NCBI GenBank assembly: GCA_963779485.1
Contig: CAVZYJ010000013.1
Coordinates: 744,001-808,000 of the forward strand
Direction of reading: 5' to 3'
DNA from: CAVVJA01 sp963779485
GTDB lineage: Bacteria; Actinomycetota; Actinomycetes; Mycobacteriales; Jatrophihabitantaceae
Length of the DNA stretch: 64,000 bases
Shown here: in pieces, positions 46,516 through 55,181 of the stretch
Position numbering within the stretch: position 1 is the first letter of the stretch
Layout: every line of letters begins with the position of its first letter
Program-made: the position numbers and the translations under genes
Notes under the pieces: generated by a model
What the model was told of the DNA's origin: nothing
Database searches by the model: none
What the model saw: only the letters and a program-made list of their open reading frames with translations

Positions 46516-46605
46516 GTGATCGTGGACTTATCGTCCGAGGGCATCGAGTCCAAGATCAGCGAAGGCGGCTGGCAAGATCACGAAAGCGGCGGGCGAGATC
46601 ACGAA
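46516..46605. repeat. dispersed palindromic element, copy 4, with AAGATCACGAA tail
   Basis: GTGATCGTGGACTT (46516-46529) and GAGTCCAAGATCA (46546-46558) form an imperfect hairpin 25 bases after the sigma-factor stop. Two further AGATCACGAA units lie at 46575-46584 and 46596-46605 with a 21-base period. The loop, with TCCGAGG, matches copy 1, so whole elements are related and not only their arms. Confidence 0.7.
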
Positions 46606-46659
46606 GGCCGGCCGGCGCCGTGACGAGTGCCGGTCGCGCGAGATCCGTACTCTCGTGGC

Positions 46660-47133
46660 ATGCCCGCCCGGTCCGTCGACCCATCGGATCCGACCGCTCC
46701 CCTCGTCTGGCGCATCCCGTCCTGGCAGCCGGCCACCCTGATGTTGTTCGTCTGCGGGGTGATCGCGCTCAACCTGTACGCCTCGCCGAATACGCTCATA
46801 CGAGTGGTGACCATCGGGCTCGGCGCCGTCGCCTTCGTGTCGGCGCTCGACGGCCTGCGCATGTACATGGTGGTCGACCAGGCGGGGATCGGTTTCCGCG
46901 GACTGGTCCGCACCCACAACATCGACTGGTCCGACATCGCGCAGATCACGATTCGGCGCACCGGATTCACCGGGCCGACGCTTCGTATCACGCGCACCGA
47001 CGACACCTATGCCGACGTGCCGCCGTCGCTGCTGCTGCCGACTAAACCCACCGCCACGGGCAGGACACTCGCCCAACTCGCGGAGACCGCTCGCCTGGTT
47101 ACCGCCTACGGCCAGGCCCGCCGCCGGCGCTGA
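46660..47133 (+). CDS. PH-domain-like membrane protein
   Basis: The 157-residue product has two membrane helices in the first 70 residues (LMLFVCGVIALNLYAS; VTIGLGAVAFVSALDGLRM) and a bacterial pleckstrin-like region with YMVVDQAGIGFRGLVRTHNI and WSDIAQITIR. Such proteins sit in the membrane of actinobacteria with no known role. ATG 46660 is chosen; an in-frame start at 46627 would add 11 residues. Confidence 0.75.
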   Translation: MPARSVDPSDPTAPLVWRIPSWQPATLMLFVCGVIALNLYASPNTLIRVVTIGLGAVAFVSALDGLRMYMVVDQAGIGFRGLVRTHNIDWSDIAQITIRRTGFTGPTLRITRTDDTYADVPPSLLLPTKPTATGRTLAQLAETARLVTAYGQARRRR

Positions 47134-47147
47134 TCGCGCCGGTCGGA

Positions 47148-47999
47148 TCAGTACGGCGGTTCTAGGCGCCGGCGCAGCCGCTCAAGGTCCAGGGAGCGCT
47201 CCGGATACCGCGGATCGAGGTCGTTGAGGGTCTCGAGCAGAAGCTGGGTGATCGCCCAGTTCCGGTACCACTTCCGGTCACTGGGAACCACGTACCACGG
47301 CGCGTGCCCCGGCGAGCAGTGCTGGAGCATCCCCGCGTACGCGGCCTGGTAGTCGGCCCAGTAGGCGCGCTCGTCGATGTCCCCTTCGTTGAACTTCCAC
47401 TGCTTGGTCGGATCGTCGAGGCGGGCGAGCAGCCGCTCGCGTTGGGTCGCGTACGAGATGTGCAGCAGGCACTTGATGACCGTCGTGCCCTGCTCGACCA
47501 GGGCCGCCTCGAACGCGTTGATCTCGTCGTAGCGCCGTCGCCATTCCTCCTCGGGCACCAGCTCGTGCACCCGCGGGACGAGCACGTCCTCGTAGTGCGA
47601 CCGGTCGAACACGCCGATGATTCCGGGCCGCGGCAGCGCCTTGCGGATCCGCCAGAGGAAGTGATGCGCCGCCTCTTCCGCGGTCGGTTTCTTGAACGCC
47701 GTGACGGCCACCCCACCGGGCGAGCACAGACCGATGACGTGCTTCACCACGCCACCCTTGCCCGACGTGTCCATGCCTTGCAGCACGAGGAGCACCGCTC
47801 GCTGACCGGCCTCGGTCGACTCCGCGTAGAGCCGCTCCTGCAGATCGGCCAGGTCACTGCCCGCGGCGGCCAAGCTCTTCAGGGTGCGGTTCTTGGCGCC
47901 GGGCGCCAGCGCCGTGCTCGCCGTCTCGTAGCCAGCGAGATTCACGGCGCCCGGCGCCGCTCGAAGGGCATCCCGCACCGACTTCGGATCATCTGCCAT
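47148..47999 (-). CDS. ppk2: polyphosphate kinase 2 family protein
   Basis: The 283-residue product has Walker A QGMDTSGKGGVVKHV, the Walker B/lid elements VFDRSHYEDVLVPRVHEL, KQWKFNEGDIDERAYW and WYVVPSDRKWYRNW, typical of PPK2. It transfers phosphate between polyphosphate and nucleotides; the direction and whether AMP or ADP is preferred are not clear from sequence. It is divergent from treZ with about 137 bases between starts. Confidence 0.93.
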   Translation of the reverse strand: MADDPKSVRDALRAAPGAVNLAGYETASTALAPGAKNRTLKSLAAAGSDLADLQERLYAESTEAGQRAVLLVLQGMDTSGKGGVVKHVIGLCSPGGVAVTAFKKPTAEEAAHHFLWRIRKALPRPGIIGVFDRSHYEDVLVPRVHELVPEEEWRRRYDEINAFEAALVEQGTTVIKCLLHISYATQRERLLARLDDPTKQWKFNEGDIDERAYWADYQAAYAGMLQHCSPGHAPWYVVPSDRKWYRNWAITQLLLETLNDLDPRYPERSLDLERLRRRLEPPY

Positions 48000-48136
48000 G
48001 CGTCGCAGCCTAGGGCGTCGGATGTGGCCGTCCGCAGACCTGGCAGGGTGAGATGCATGACGGGGCTAGCCGGCGGGCAGCGACCATTGCGGTCCTGGCG
48101 TGACCTTCCACCCGGCCTCGTGATCGATGCCCGCTC

Positions 48137-49865
48137 ATGACGACCTTCCGCGTCTGGGCGCCGCGAGTCCACCGGGTGCGCGTCCGGGTCGGGCCCGAGG
48201 CCCACGAGCTCACGGCGGTCGAGGGCGGCTGGTGGCTGACGAACCTCGACGCGCCCCCGGGCTCCGACTACCTCTACCTGCTCGACGACGACGAGGACGG
48301 CGTGCCCGATCCGCGGTCGCGCTGGCAACCCCGCGGCGTGCACGAGGCGAGCCGGATCTACGACGACGCGGCCTACCACTGGCAGGACAGCGCTTGGCGC
48401 GGGGCGGGACTGGCCCGGATCGATCATCTACGAGCTGCACATCGGCACGTTCACACCAGACGGCACGTTCGACGCCGCGATCGAGCGGCTGGACCACGTC
48501 GTCGATCTCGGCGTCACCCACGTGGAGCTGCTGCCGGTAAACGCCTTCAACGGGGTGTGGAACTGGGGCTACGACGGGGTGGGCTGGTATGCCGTGCACG
48601 AGCCGTACGGCGGTCCGGACGGGCTGAAGCGATTCGTCGACGCCTGTCACGCCCGGCAGCTGGCCGTGCTGCTCGACGTGGTCTACAACCACCTCGGGCC
48701 GAGCGGGAACTACCTGCCCCGCTTCGGGCCGTACCTGTCCACCGAGCGGAACACGTGGGGCGAGGTGGTGAACCTCGACGGCCCCGGCTCCGACCAGGTT
48801 CGGGGCTACATCATCGACAACGCCCTCATGTGGCTGCGCGACTACCACATCGACGGCCTCCGGCTGGACGCCGCGCACGCGCTCGTCGACCGCTCGCCGC
48901 GCCACCTGCTGGCCGAGCTGTCCGAGCGCGTCGACCAGCTCGAGACCCAGCTCGGTCAGCCGAGAACGCTCGTCGCCGAGTCCGAGCTGAACGATCCGGT
49001 GATGATCACCCCGCGGCAGGAGGGCGGGTACGGCCTGGACGCGCAGTGGGACGACGACATGCACCACGCGCTGCACGCGGTCCTCACCGGCGAGCGCCAG
49101 GGGTACTACGTCGATTTCGGGTCGCTTGCCACCCTGGCCAAGGTCTACACCTCGGCGTTCCTGCACGACGGCACCTATTCCACCTTTCGCGGCAAGGTGC
49201 ACGGGCGCCCCATCGACCGCGAGCGGACGCTGGGCTCCCGATTCGTGGGCTACCTGCAGGATCACGACCAGGTCGGCAACCGCGCCCTCGGAGACCGGCT
49301 ACCGGAGATCACCTCGCCGCGACTGCTGGATGTCGGCGCCGTCTTGCTGCTCACGGCGCCGTTCACTCCCATGCTCTGGATGGGCGAGGAGTGGGCCGCG
49401 AGCACCCGCTGGCCGTTCTTCACCTCACATCCCGAGCCCCAGCTCGCCGCAGCGGAGGGCCGGGGCCGGATCGAGGAGTTCGCGACGTTCGGCTGGGACG
49501 CCAGCGAGATGCTCGATCCGCAGGACCCGCTGGCGTTCCAGACCGCCAAGCTGAACTGGTCCGAGCTCGCCGCTGCTCCGCACCGGAACGTGCTGGCCCT
49601 CTACCGCCGGCTGATCCAGCTACGGCGCGCCGAGCCAGATCTGCAGGACGTCCGACTTTCCGAGGTGACGGTCGACTACGACGAGGCGGCCCGATGGCTC
49701 GTCCTCCATCGGGGACGGCTGCGCATCGCGGCTAATTTCGACGAGGGTCCGCAGGTCGTGCCCGGCCTGACTGGTGCGGTCGTTCTCGCCACCGGCGAGG
49801 TGAAGGCCGCTGACAACGGCCTGTCGCTCGACGGGCAGAGCGCAGCTGTCGTCCGGGTAGGTTGA
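48137..49865 (+). pseudogene. treZ: maltooligosyl trehalose trehalohydrolase TreZ, frameshifted
   Basis: From ATG 48137 the frame encodes the N-terminal immunoglobulin-like domain (TTFRVWAPRVHRVRV, then RWQPRGVHEASRI). Near 48419 one extra base (A in CGGATCG) moves the frame; without it the text continues IIYELHIGTFTPDGTF and the GH13 core to 49865, including DVVYNHLGPSG, IDGLRLDAAHAL, LVAESELND and LQDHDQVGNR. The repaired protein has about 575 residues, normal for TreZ, which releases trehalose from the TreY product. It lies 3.7 kb from treY, not next to it as usual. Confidence 0.86.
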
Positions 49866-49883
49866 GCCGCTCCGGCGGTTGGG

Positions 49884-50579
49884 GTGGCACGCGCTCCGTT
49901 GCGCGACGATCATGTCGGAGTGGGCCTGCCTGACGATCGCGCCGCCGATGTCGTCACGACCGGTGCCGCGGCGTCCCGGGCCCGTTGGGCGGCCACGCCG
50001 ACCTGGCGCCGGCTCGCGCTGGTGGCTGCGGTCGTGATCGCCGCGACGGCCGTGGTCGTCGGCGTGGTCGCGGCGCCCGCCGGTCCCATCCACCGGACGA
50101 GGACCGTCGTCGACCCCGGGCCACCAGCCGCGGTCACCGTCGACGCCGCCGGCTGCCCGGTCACCGCCGAGTGCACGATCTCGGCCTGGCCGCCGACGCA
50201 GCTGCAAGCCGCCCTGCTCCGGGCGTTTCCCGGCGCGCGAGTCCTCGCGGGCCAACGCACCGCCGCCGCGAGCGGCCCGGGCCGGATCTATCACGCCGCG
50301 ATCGTTGGCACGCTCAGCGGTGGGGTGGTGATCTCGGCAACCGCGCAGTGCGTGCCGCAGGGCGCACCGATCACCGAGCAGACCGTGCGCTCCGCGAACA
50401 CCAGCCTCGACCTGGCCGGGAACACCGTGGTGCACGCCCGCCAGCTGTCGGCGATCGTGCCGGGCGCCGCCGGGTGCAGCGTGCACGTGTACCTCGACTC
50501 CCCCGGCGGCCAGACGAAGTGGCAGGCCGCGGCGATCTCGTTCGCCCACGACCCGACCGCCCAGGTGGCGCCGCGATGA
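49884..50579 (+). CDS. membrane-anchored exported protein of unknown function, copy 1
   Basis: The 231-residue product has one N-terminal membrane helix (residues about 43-63, LALVAAVVIAATAVVVGVV) and an external domain with four cysteines placed as AAGCPVTAEC, TAQC and AAGCSV. The next gene encodes a homologue with the same cysteine pattern. No known family was recognised. It follows treZ by 18 bases. The stop overlaps the next ATG (ATGA). Confidence 0.72.
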   Translation: MARAPLRDDHVGVGLPDDRAADVVTTGAAASRARWAATPTWRRLALVAAVVIAATAVVVGVVAAPAGPIHRTRTVVDPGPPAAVTVDAAGCPVTAECTISAWPPTQLQAALLRAFPGARVLAGQRTAAASGPGRIYHAAIVGTLSGGVVISATAQCVPQGAPITEQTVRSANTSLDLAGNTVVHARQLSAIVPGAAGCSVHVYLDSPGGQTKWQAAAISFAHDPTAQVAPR

Positions 50580-51226
50580 TCCGGCCCGAGCGCCCCACGT
50601 CGGCCAAATGGCTCGACGTACAGCTCACGGCGACCGGTCCCGCCGCGCCGCTCGGGGCCTCGTCATCGCCGGCCCCGCGCCCGGTATCTGGCCGCACGGT
50701 CGTCCTCGCGCTCAGCCTGGCCGCGCTCGCGCTCGCGGTCGCCGTCGCCAGCCTGGTCCTCCGCTCCCGAACGGTCACGACCACGACGCACATCGCGGCG
50801 GTCGTGCCGCTCGGGGTCGACGCCGCAGGCTGCCCACTCGGCCGAAGCTGCTGGGTGTCGTTCGAGGCCGAGCCAGCTGTTCTCGCCGCGGTGGATCGCG
50901 CACTGGATTTTCCGACGGTGATCGGTGCGGCCACCGTCTCGGACATGCCGACCGGTGTCACGTACCGCACGACCCTCACCGCCGTGATGAACGACGGGGT
51001 CACGGTCACCACGACGGCTCAGTGCCTGCCGGGGGGATCGGCGGGGCCTCCGCGGTCAGCGAGGCTTCCGGCGACCGGTCCCGCCGACGGCGCGATCGTC
51101 GTCCCGGGTGCTCCGGGCTGCAGTGTCGCCGTGGCCGTCCGCGCGCCAGCGGGTGCGCCGGTTCCCGTCCAGGCGGTCGAGGAGCTTGGCCACGACGCTT
51201 CCGCCCAGCTGTCCGGTCGACGCTGA
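50576..51226 (+). CDS. membrane-anchored exported protein of unknown function, copy 2
   Basis: The 216-residue product repeats the layout of copy 1: one membrane helix (about residues 41-62), then VDAAGCPLGRSC, VTTTAQCLPGG, VVPGAPGCSVAV and an ending with HDASAQ. The C-x5-C pair and the two later Cys sites are shared with copy 1, suggesting two disulfides. It overlaps copy 1 by 4 bases. No function is known. Confidence 0.72.
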   Translation: MIRPERPTSAKWLDVQLTATGPAAPLGASSSPAPRPVSGRTVVLALSLAALALAVAVASLVLRSRTVTTTTHIAAVVPLGVDAAGCPLGRSCWVSFEAEPAVLAAVDRALDFPTVIGAATVSDMPTGVTYRTTLTAVMNDGVTVTTTAQCLPGGSAGPPRSARLPATGPADGAIVVPGAPGCSVAVAVRAPAGAPVPVQAVEELGHDASAQLSGRR

Positions 51227-51281
51227 CTGGGCGGCACCGCGTCCGTTACCGTGAGATTTCAGTCGAGCGAAGGAGCGAGGC

Positions 51282-51893
51282 GTGAGCACTCCGACTCGAG
51301 GCTTCACCGGTCGGTTTCACCGATCGCGGGACGAGCGCCTCCCACCGGGGCAGTACGACGTCGGTTCCGACTTTCCCGTGCTGACGGCCGAGGTGACGCC
51401 TCGGCTGGACCCGCAGCGATGGTCCATCACGGTCGACGGCCTGGTCGGCTCGCCCACCACCTGGACCTGGGACGAGGCCCATCGGCTGCCCGCCGCCGAA
51501 TTCCACGGTGACATCCATTGCGTCACCACCTGGTCCAAGCTCGCGACGAGCTTCGGCGGAGTGAGCGTGGACACCTTGTTCGAGGCGGCCCGCCCGCTGC
51601 CCGAGGCGTCGTACGTGTTCGTGACATCGACGACCGGCTACACGACGAATCTGCCGCTGGCGGATGTGACCGACGGCAAGGCCTGGGTGGTATGGACGCA
51701 CGAGGGCAAGCCGCTGCCGGTCGACCATGGTGGCCCGGTCCGCCTGCTGGTGCCGCATCTGTACTTCTGGAAGAGCGCGAAATGGGTCACGCGGTTGACC
51801 CTGCTCGATCACGATCAGCCCGGATTCTGGGAACGCAACGGATATCACGACCGGGGCGATCCCTGGCTCGAACAGCGCTACCAGGGTGACTGA
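51282..51893 (+). CDS. sulfite oxidase-like molybdopterin oxidoreductase
   Basis: The 203-residue product is a stand-alone molybdopterin domain: WSITVDGLVG, then IHCVTTWSK with the Mo-ligand Cys, YTTNLPLADV and GGPVRLLVPHLYFWKSAKWV. No signal peptide is seen, so it is cytoplasmic. Family members are related to YedY/MsrP and sulfite oxidase; the substrate is unknown. Its end overlaps the FNR-type gene by 8 bases, which should supply electrons. Confidence 0.9.
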   Translation: MSTPTRGFTGRFHRSRDERLPPGQYDVGSDFPVLTAEVTPRLDPQRWSITVDGLVGSPTTWTWDEAHRLPAAEFHGDIHCVTTWSKLATSFGGVSVDTLFEAARPLPEASYVFVTSTTGYTTNLPLADVTDGKAWVVWTHEGKPLPVDHGGPVRLLVPHLYFWKSAKWVTRLTLLDHDQPGFWERNGYHDRGDPWLEQRYQGD

Positions 51894-52614
51894 GCCGCCG
51901 CTGACGCTGCCCGCCACGCCGGCCGCTCCGACCGGCGGTTGGCGCCAGGCGGTGGTGCGCGAGGTGCGCCATCCGTCGGCTCGATCGGTGCTGCTGCGCC
52001 TGGAAGTCATGCACCGGATGACCCATATGGCCGGCCAGCACTACGTCGTGCGGCTGACCGCGGACGACGGCTACACCGCGCAACGCTCGTACTCGGTGTC
52101 GTCCGCGCCGTCGGATCCGCTCGTCGAGCTGTTCGTCGAGCGGCTGCCCAACGGCGAAGTGTCCACTTTCCTGGCCGATGTCGTCCGACCCGGCGACGAG
52201 CTGCAGGTGCGTGGGCCGATCGGCGGGTGGTTCGTCTGGGACGGGGTCTCGCCGGCGGTGGGCGTGGGTGGGGGTACCGGTGTCGTGCCGCTCGTCGCCA
52301 TGGCCCGACTCGCCCAGAAGGTCGGCACGACGGAGCAGCTGAAGCTCGCCGTGTCCGGCCGCAACCTGCCCGAGCTGCCCTACGCCGCCGAGCTGACTGC
52401 GGCCGGCGCCACCGTCGCCCTGACCCGCACGCCACATGGGGATCGGCCGGCCGGGCGGCTGTCCGCCGCAGACCTGATGCCGTTGCTCGTGCCTGGCGCG
52501 ACCGCCTATGTCTGCGGCTCCGCTGGCTTCGCCGAGTTCGCCAGCCTGCTGCTCGTCCGGCTCGGAGTGCCGGTGCAGGACGTTCGGGTAGAACGCTTCG
52601 GGCCGAGCGGCTGA
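51886..52614 (+). CDS. FAD-binding ferredoxin/flavodoxin reductase-like protein
   Basis: The 242-residue product has the FNR fold: RSYSVSSAP as the FAD site, GPIGGWFVW, the NAD-binding GVGGGTGVVPLVAM and the C-terminal YVCGSAGFAEFASLLL. It lacks an iron-sulfur or flavodoxin domain. GTG 51886 overlaps the molybdopterin gene, and the pair probably forms a two-protein redox system. Confidence 0.9.
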   Translation: MTEPPLTLPATPAAPTGGWRQAVVREVRHPSARSVLLRLEVMHRMTHMAGQHYVVRLTADDGYTAQRSYSVSSAPSDPLVELFVERLPNGEVSTFLADVVRPGDELQVRGPIGGWFVWDGVSPAVGVGGGTGVVPLVAMARLAQKVGTTEQLKLAVSGRNLPELPYAAELTAAGATVALTRTPHGDRPAGRLSAADLMPLLVPGATAYVCGSAGFAEFASLLLVRLGVPVQDVRVERFGPSG

Positions 52615-52629
52615 ACGTCCGGCGAGGGG

Positions 52630-53643
52630 TCAGCGTCCCTCGAGCAGCGGGCGCGTGCGGTCCCAAGCGGCGCCACTATCCGCGTCGCGACGTCGGCGGG
52701 CCATGCCGGACAGCACCTCCAGGACGACGCGGTTCGCGAGGAACGACGTGATATCGGCGTGGTCGTAGGGCGGCGATACCTCCACCACGTCGACGCCCAC
52801 GACCGGGAGCTCGTAGCCGATACGCCGGACCGAGTCGAGCAGCTGGCGCGCGGACAGGCCGCCCGGTTCCGGGGTTCCGGTTCCCGGGGCGTGACCCGGG
52901 TCGCACACGTCGATGTCGACGGACAGGAACACGCCGTCACAGTCGTCGGTCGCGATGCCGAACGCCTCGGTCAGGCAGGTCACCAGGCCGCGCTCGCCGA
53001 TCTCGGTCATTTCGTAGGAGCGCATCTGTTGCTCGGCCATCCAGTCGAGAGTCTCCGGCGGGGGCCAGTAGCCGCGCAGCCCGATCTGCAGGAACCGATC
53101 CCCACGGACCGCGCCGGACTCGATCAGCCGACGCATGGGCTGGCCATGGCCAATCAGCGAGCCGAACTCGATGTCCCCCGTGTCGGCGTGCGCGTCGAAG
53201 TGGATCATCGAGATGCGGCCCTGGCCCAGGTGCTGGGCCACCCCCGCGGCGTCCGGCCAGGCGATCGTGTGGTCGCCGCCGAGGATGAGCGGGATGGCGC
53301 CGTTGCGGGCCACCTCGTACACGGCCGCCTGCAGATCCCGGACCGAGCGGGCGGCGTCGCCGGAGAACAGCTCGACATCTCCGGCGTCGTAGACGCGCAG
53401 GTCGCGCAGACCGTCGACCCGCAGGGCCAGCGACGGCCGGGAACCGTCGTGCGGAAGGTAGTCGGTCTGCCGGATGAGCTGCGGCCCGAACCGGGCGCCA
53501 GCGCGGTTCGACGTCCCGCCGTCGAACGGGGCGCCGAGGATCACCACGTCGGCGTCGGCGTAGGTAGTCGCGTCGGCCCAGTCGCAGCGATCGACCCCGA
53601 GGAAGGTGATGTCCGGGCCGAACTGCGGCCCGTACCTGGCCAT
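52630..53643 (-). CDS. speB: agmatinase/guanidinobutyrase-type ureohydrolase
   Basis: The 337-residue product has the arginase-family Mn motifs GGDHTI, DAHADTG and SVDIDVCDPGHAPGTG. It hydrolyses a guanidino compound to an amine and urea; agmatine or 4-guanidinobutyrate are likely. An aminobutyraldehyde-type dehydrogenase lies directly upstream on the same strand, which fits arginine/putrescine breakdown. Which substrate is used cannot be fixed. Confidence 0.9.
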   Translation of the reverse strand: MARYGPQFGPDITFLGVDRCDWADATTYADADVVILGAPFDGGTSNRAGARFGPQLIRQTDYLPHDGSRPSLALRVDGLRDLRVYDAGDVELFSGDAARSVRDLQAAVYEVARNGAIPLILGGDHTIAWPDAAGVAQHLGQGRISMIHFDAHADTGDIEFGSLIGHGQPMRRLIESGAVRGDRFLQIGLRGYWPPPETLDWMAEQQMRSYEMTEIGERGLVTCLTEAFGIATDDCDGVFLSVDIDVCDPGHAPGTGTPEPGGLSARQLLDSVRRIGYELPVVGVDVVEVSPPYDHADITSFLANRVVLEVLSGMARRRRDADSGAAWDRTRPLLEGR

Positions 53644-53711
53644 CTACGGTCCCGTCATCGAACTCGGGAGCGGATGATCTCGGAGATACGCCGCCGGCAC
53701 CCGGCCGGCCA

Positions 53712-53725
53712 ATGATCTTGGACCT
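53712..53725. repeat. dispersed palindromic element, half copy 5
   Basis: ATGATCTTGGACCT matches 12 of 14 bases of the left arm. No right arm follows. It lies 11 bases beyond the aldehyde dehydrogenase stop, in the gap before the ureohydrolase. The position after a gene end matches the other four copies. Confidence 0.5.
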
Positions 53726-53735
53726 GCTCGCCCAT

Positions 53736-55181
53736 CTATTTGTCCAGGAACGACATGACGTGCTTGATGCGGGTGTAGTCCTCCAGCGAGTACAGCGACA
53801 GATCCTTGCCGTGGCCTGACTGCTTGAACCCGCCGTGCGGCATCTCGGCGATCAGCGGGATGTGGCAGTTCACCCAGACACAGCCGGCGTCGATGGCCGC
53901 CGACGTGCGCAACGCCCGGGCATGGTTGCTGGTCCACACACTCGAGGACAGCCCGTAGTCGGTGTCGTTGGCGAGCCGGATCGCCTCGTCCTCGTCCGCG
54001 AAGGTCTGCACGGTGATGACCGGTCCGAAGATCTCCGTGCCGACCAGCTCGTCGCTCTGGCGCAGGTTGTCGATGACGGTCGGAGCGTAGAAATAGCCAG
54101 CCGGCCCCAGCGCCTCGCCACCGGTGACCACGCTCGCGTGCGCCGGGGCGCGGTCGACCAGGCCCGAGACGTGGGCGAGCTGGTTCTTGTTGTTGACCGG
54201 TGGGATGAACAACGCGTCGTCGTCGGGCTTCTCGTCCCGCGAGAGCCGAACCGCTTTGGCCCGCTCGGCCAGGGCGGCCACGAAATCACCGTGGGCTGAC
54301 TGCTCGACGAGCACCCGCGTCGCCGCGGTGCAGTCCTGGCCAGCGTTGAAGTACCCGGCCATCGAGATTCCTTCGGCCGCATCCGCCAGATCCGCGTCGG
54401 CGAACACCACGACCGGCGCGTTTCCGCCGAGTTCCAGGTGGGTGCGCTTGACGTTCTCCGCGGCGGCCCGCGCCACCGCCTTGCCGGCGCGGGTGCTGCC
54501 GGTGATGGACAGCAGCGCCGGGATGCGGTGCTCGGTGAGCAGTGCGCCCGTTCCACGGTCGCCGCAGACCACGTTGAAGACTCCCGGCGGCAGGATGTCG
54601 GCGAACAGCTGGGCCAGGTATACCGTGCTCGCCGGCGTCGTGTCCGACGGCTTCAGCACGATGGTGTTCCCGGCGGCCAAGGCCGGGGCGAACTTCCAGA
54701 CCGCCATCATCATCGGGTAGTTCCAGGGCGCGACCGATCCGATGACCCCCAGCGGTTCGCGGCGGATGGACGAGCTGTAGCCCCGCATGTACTCGCCGGT
54801 TGCCTTGCCCTCGAGCATGCGCGCCGCTCCGGCGAAGAACCGGATCTGGTCGACCATCGGGGGAATCTCCTCCGACAGGGTGAGCCCGACCGGCTTGCCG
54901 GTGTTCTCGTGCTCGACGGCGACCAGCTCGTCGGCGTGCGACTCGACCGCGTCGGCCATCTTGAGCAGCGCGTTCATCCGCTCGCTCGGGGTCGTCCGGC
55001 CCCACTCGGCGAAGGCCCGCTGCGCGGCCTGCATCGCGGCGTCGACATCGTCTGATCCGGAGAGCGGAGCGGTGGCATAGACCTCCCCGGTAGACGGGTT
55101 GATCACGTCGAGGTACTCGCCGGTCGATCCGGAGACAAACTGCCCATCGACGAAGTTCTGCAATTGCTTCTTCTCGCTCAT
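53736..55181 (-). CDS. gamma-aminobutyraldehyde-type dehydrogenase
   Basis: The 481-residue ALDH has SVAPWNYPMMMAVWK, LELGGNAPVVVF with the catalytic Glu, FNAGQDCTAATR with the catalytic Cys and EMPHGGFKQSGHGKDLS at the C-terminus, close to 4-aminobutyraldehyde dehydrogenases. ATG 55181 overlaps the ecsC stop by one base (TGATG), with AGGCGG upstream; the frame open to 55517 belongs to the ecsC antisense. With the downstream ureohydrolase it likely serves polyamine or guanidinobutyrate use. Confidence 0.93.
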   Translation of the reverse strand: MSEKKQLQNFVDGQFVSGSTGEYLDVINPSTGEVYATAPLSGSDDVDAAMQAAQRAFAEWGRTTPSERMNALLKMADAVESHADELVAVEHENTGKPVGLTLSEEIPPMVDQIRFFAGAARMLEGKATGEYMRGYSSSIRREPLGVIGSVAPWNYPMMMAVWKFAPALAAGNTIVLKPSDTTPASTVYLAQLFADILPPGVFNVVCGDRGTGALLTEHRIPALLSITGSTRAGKAVARAAAENVKRTHLELGGNAPVVVFADADLADAAEGISMAGYFNAGQDCTAATRVLVEQSAHGDFVAALAERAKAVRLSRDEKPDDDALFIPPVNNKNQLAHVSGLVDRAPAHASVVTGGEALGPAGYFYAPTVIDNLRQSDELVGTEIFGPVITVQTFADEDEAIRLANDTDYGLSSSVWTSNHARALRTSAAIDAGCVWVNCHIPLIAEMPHGGFKQSGHGKDLSLYSLEDYTRIKHVMSFLDK

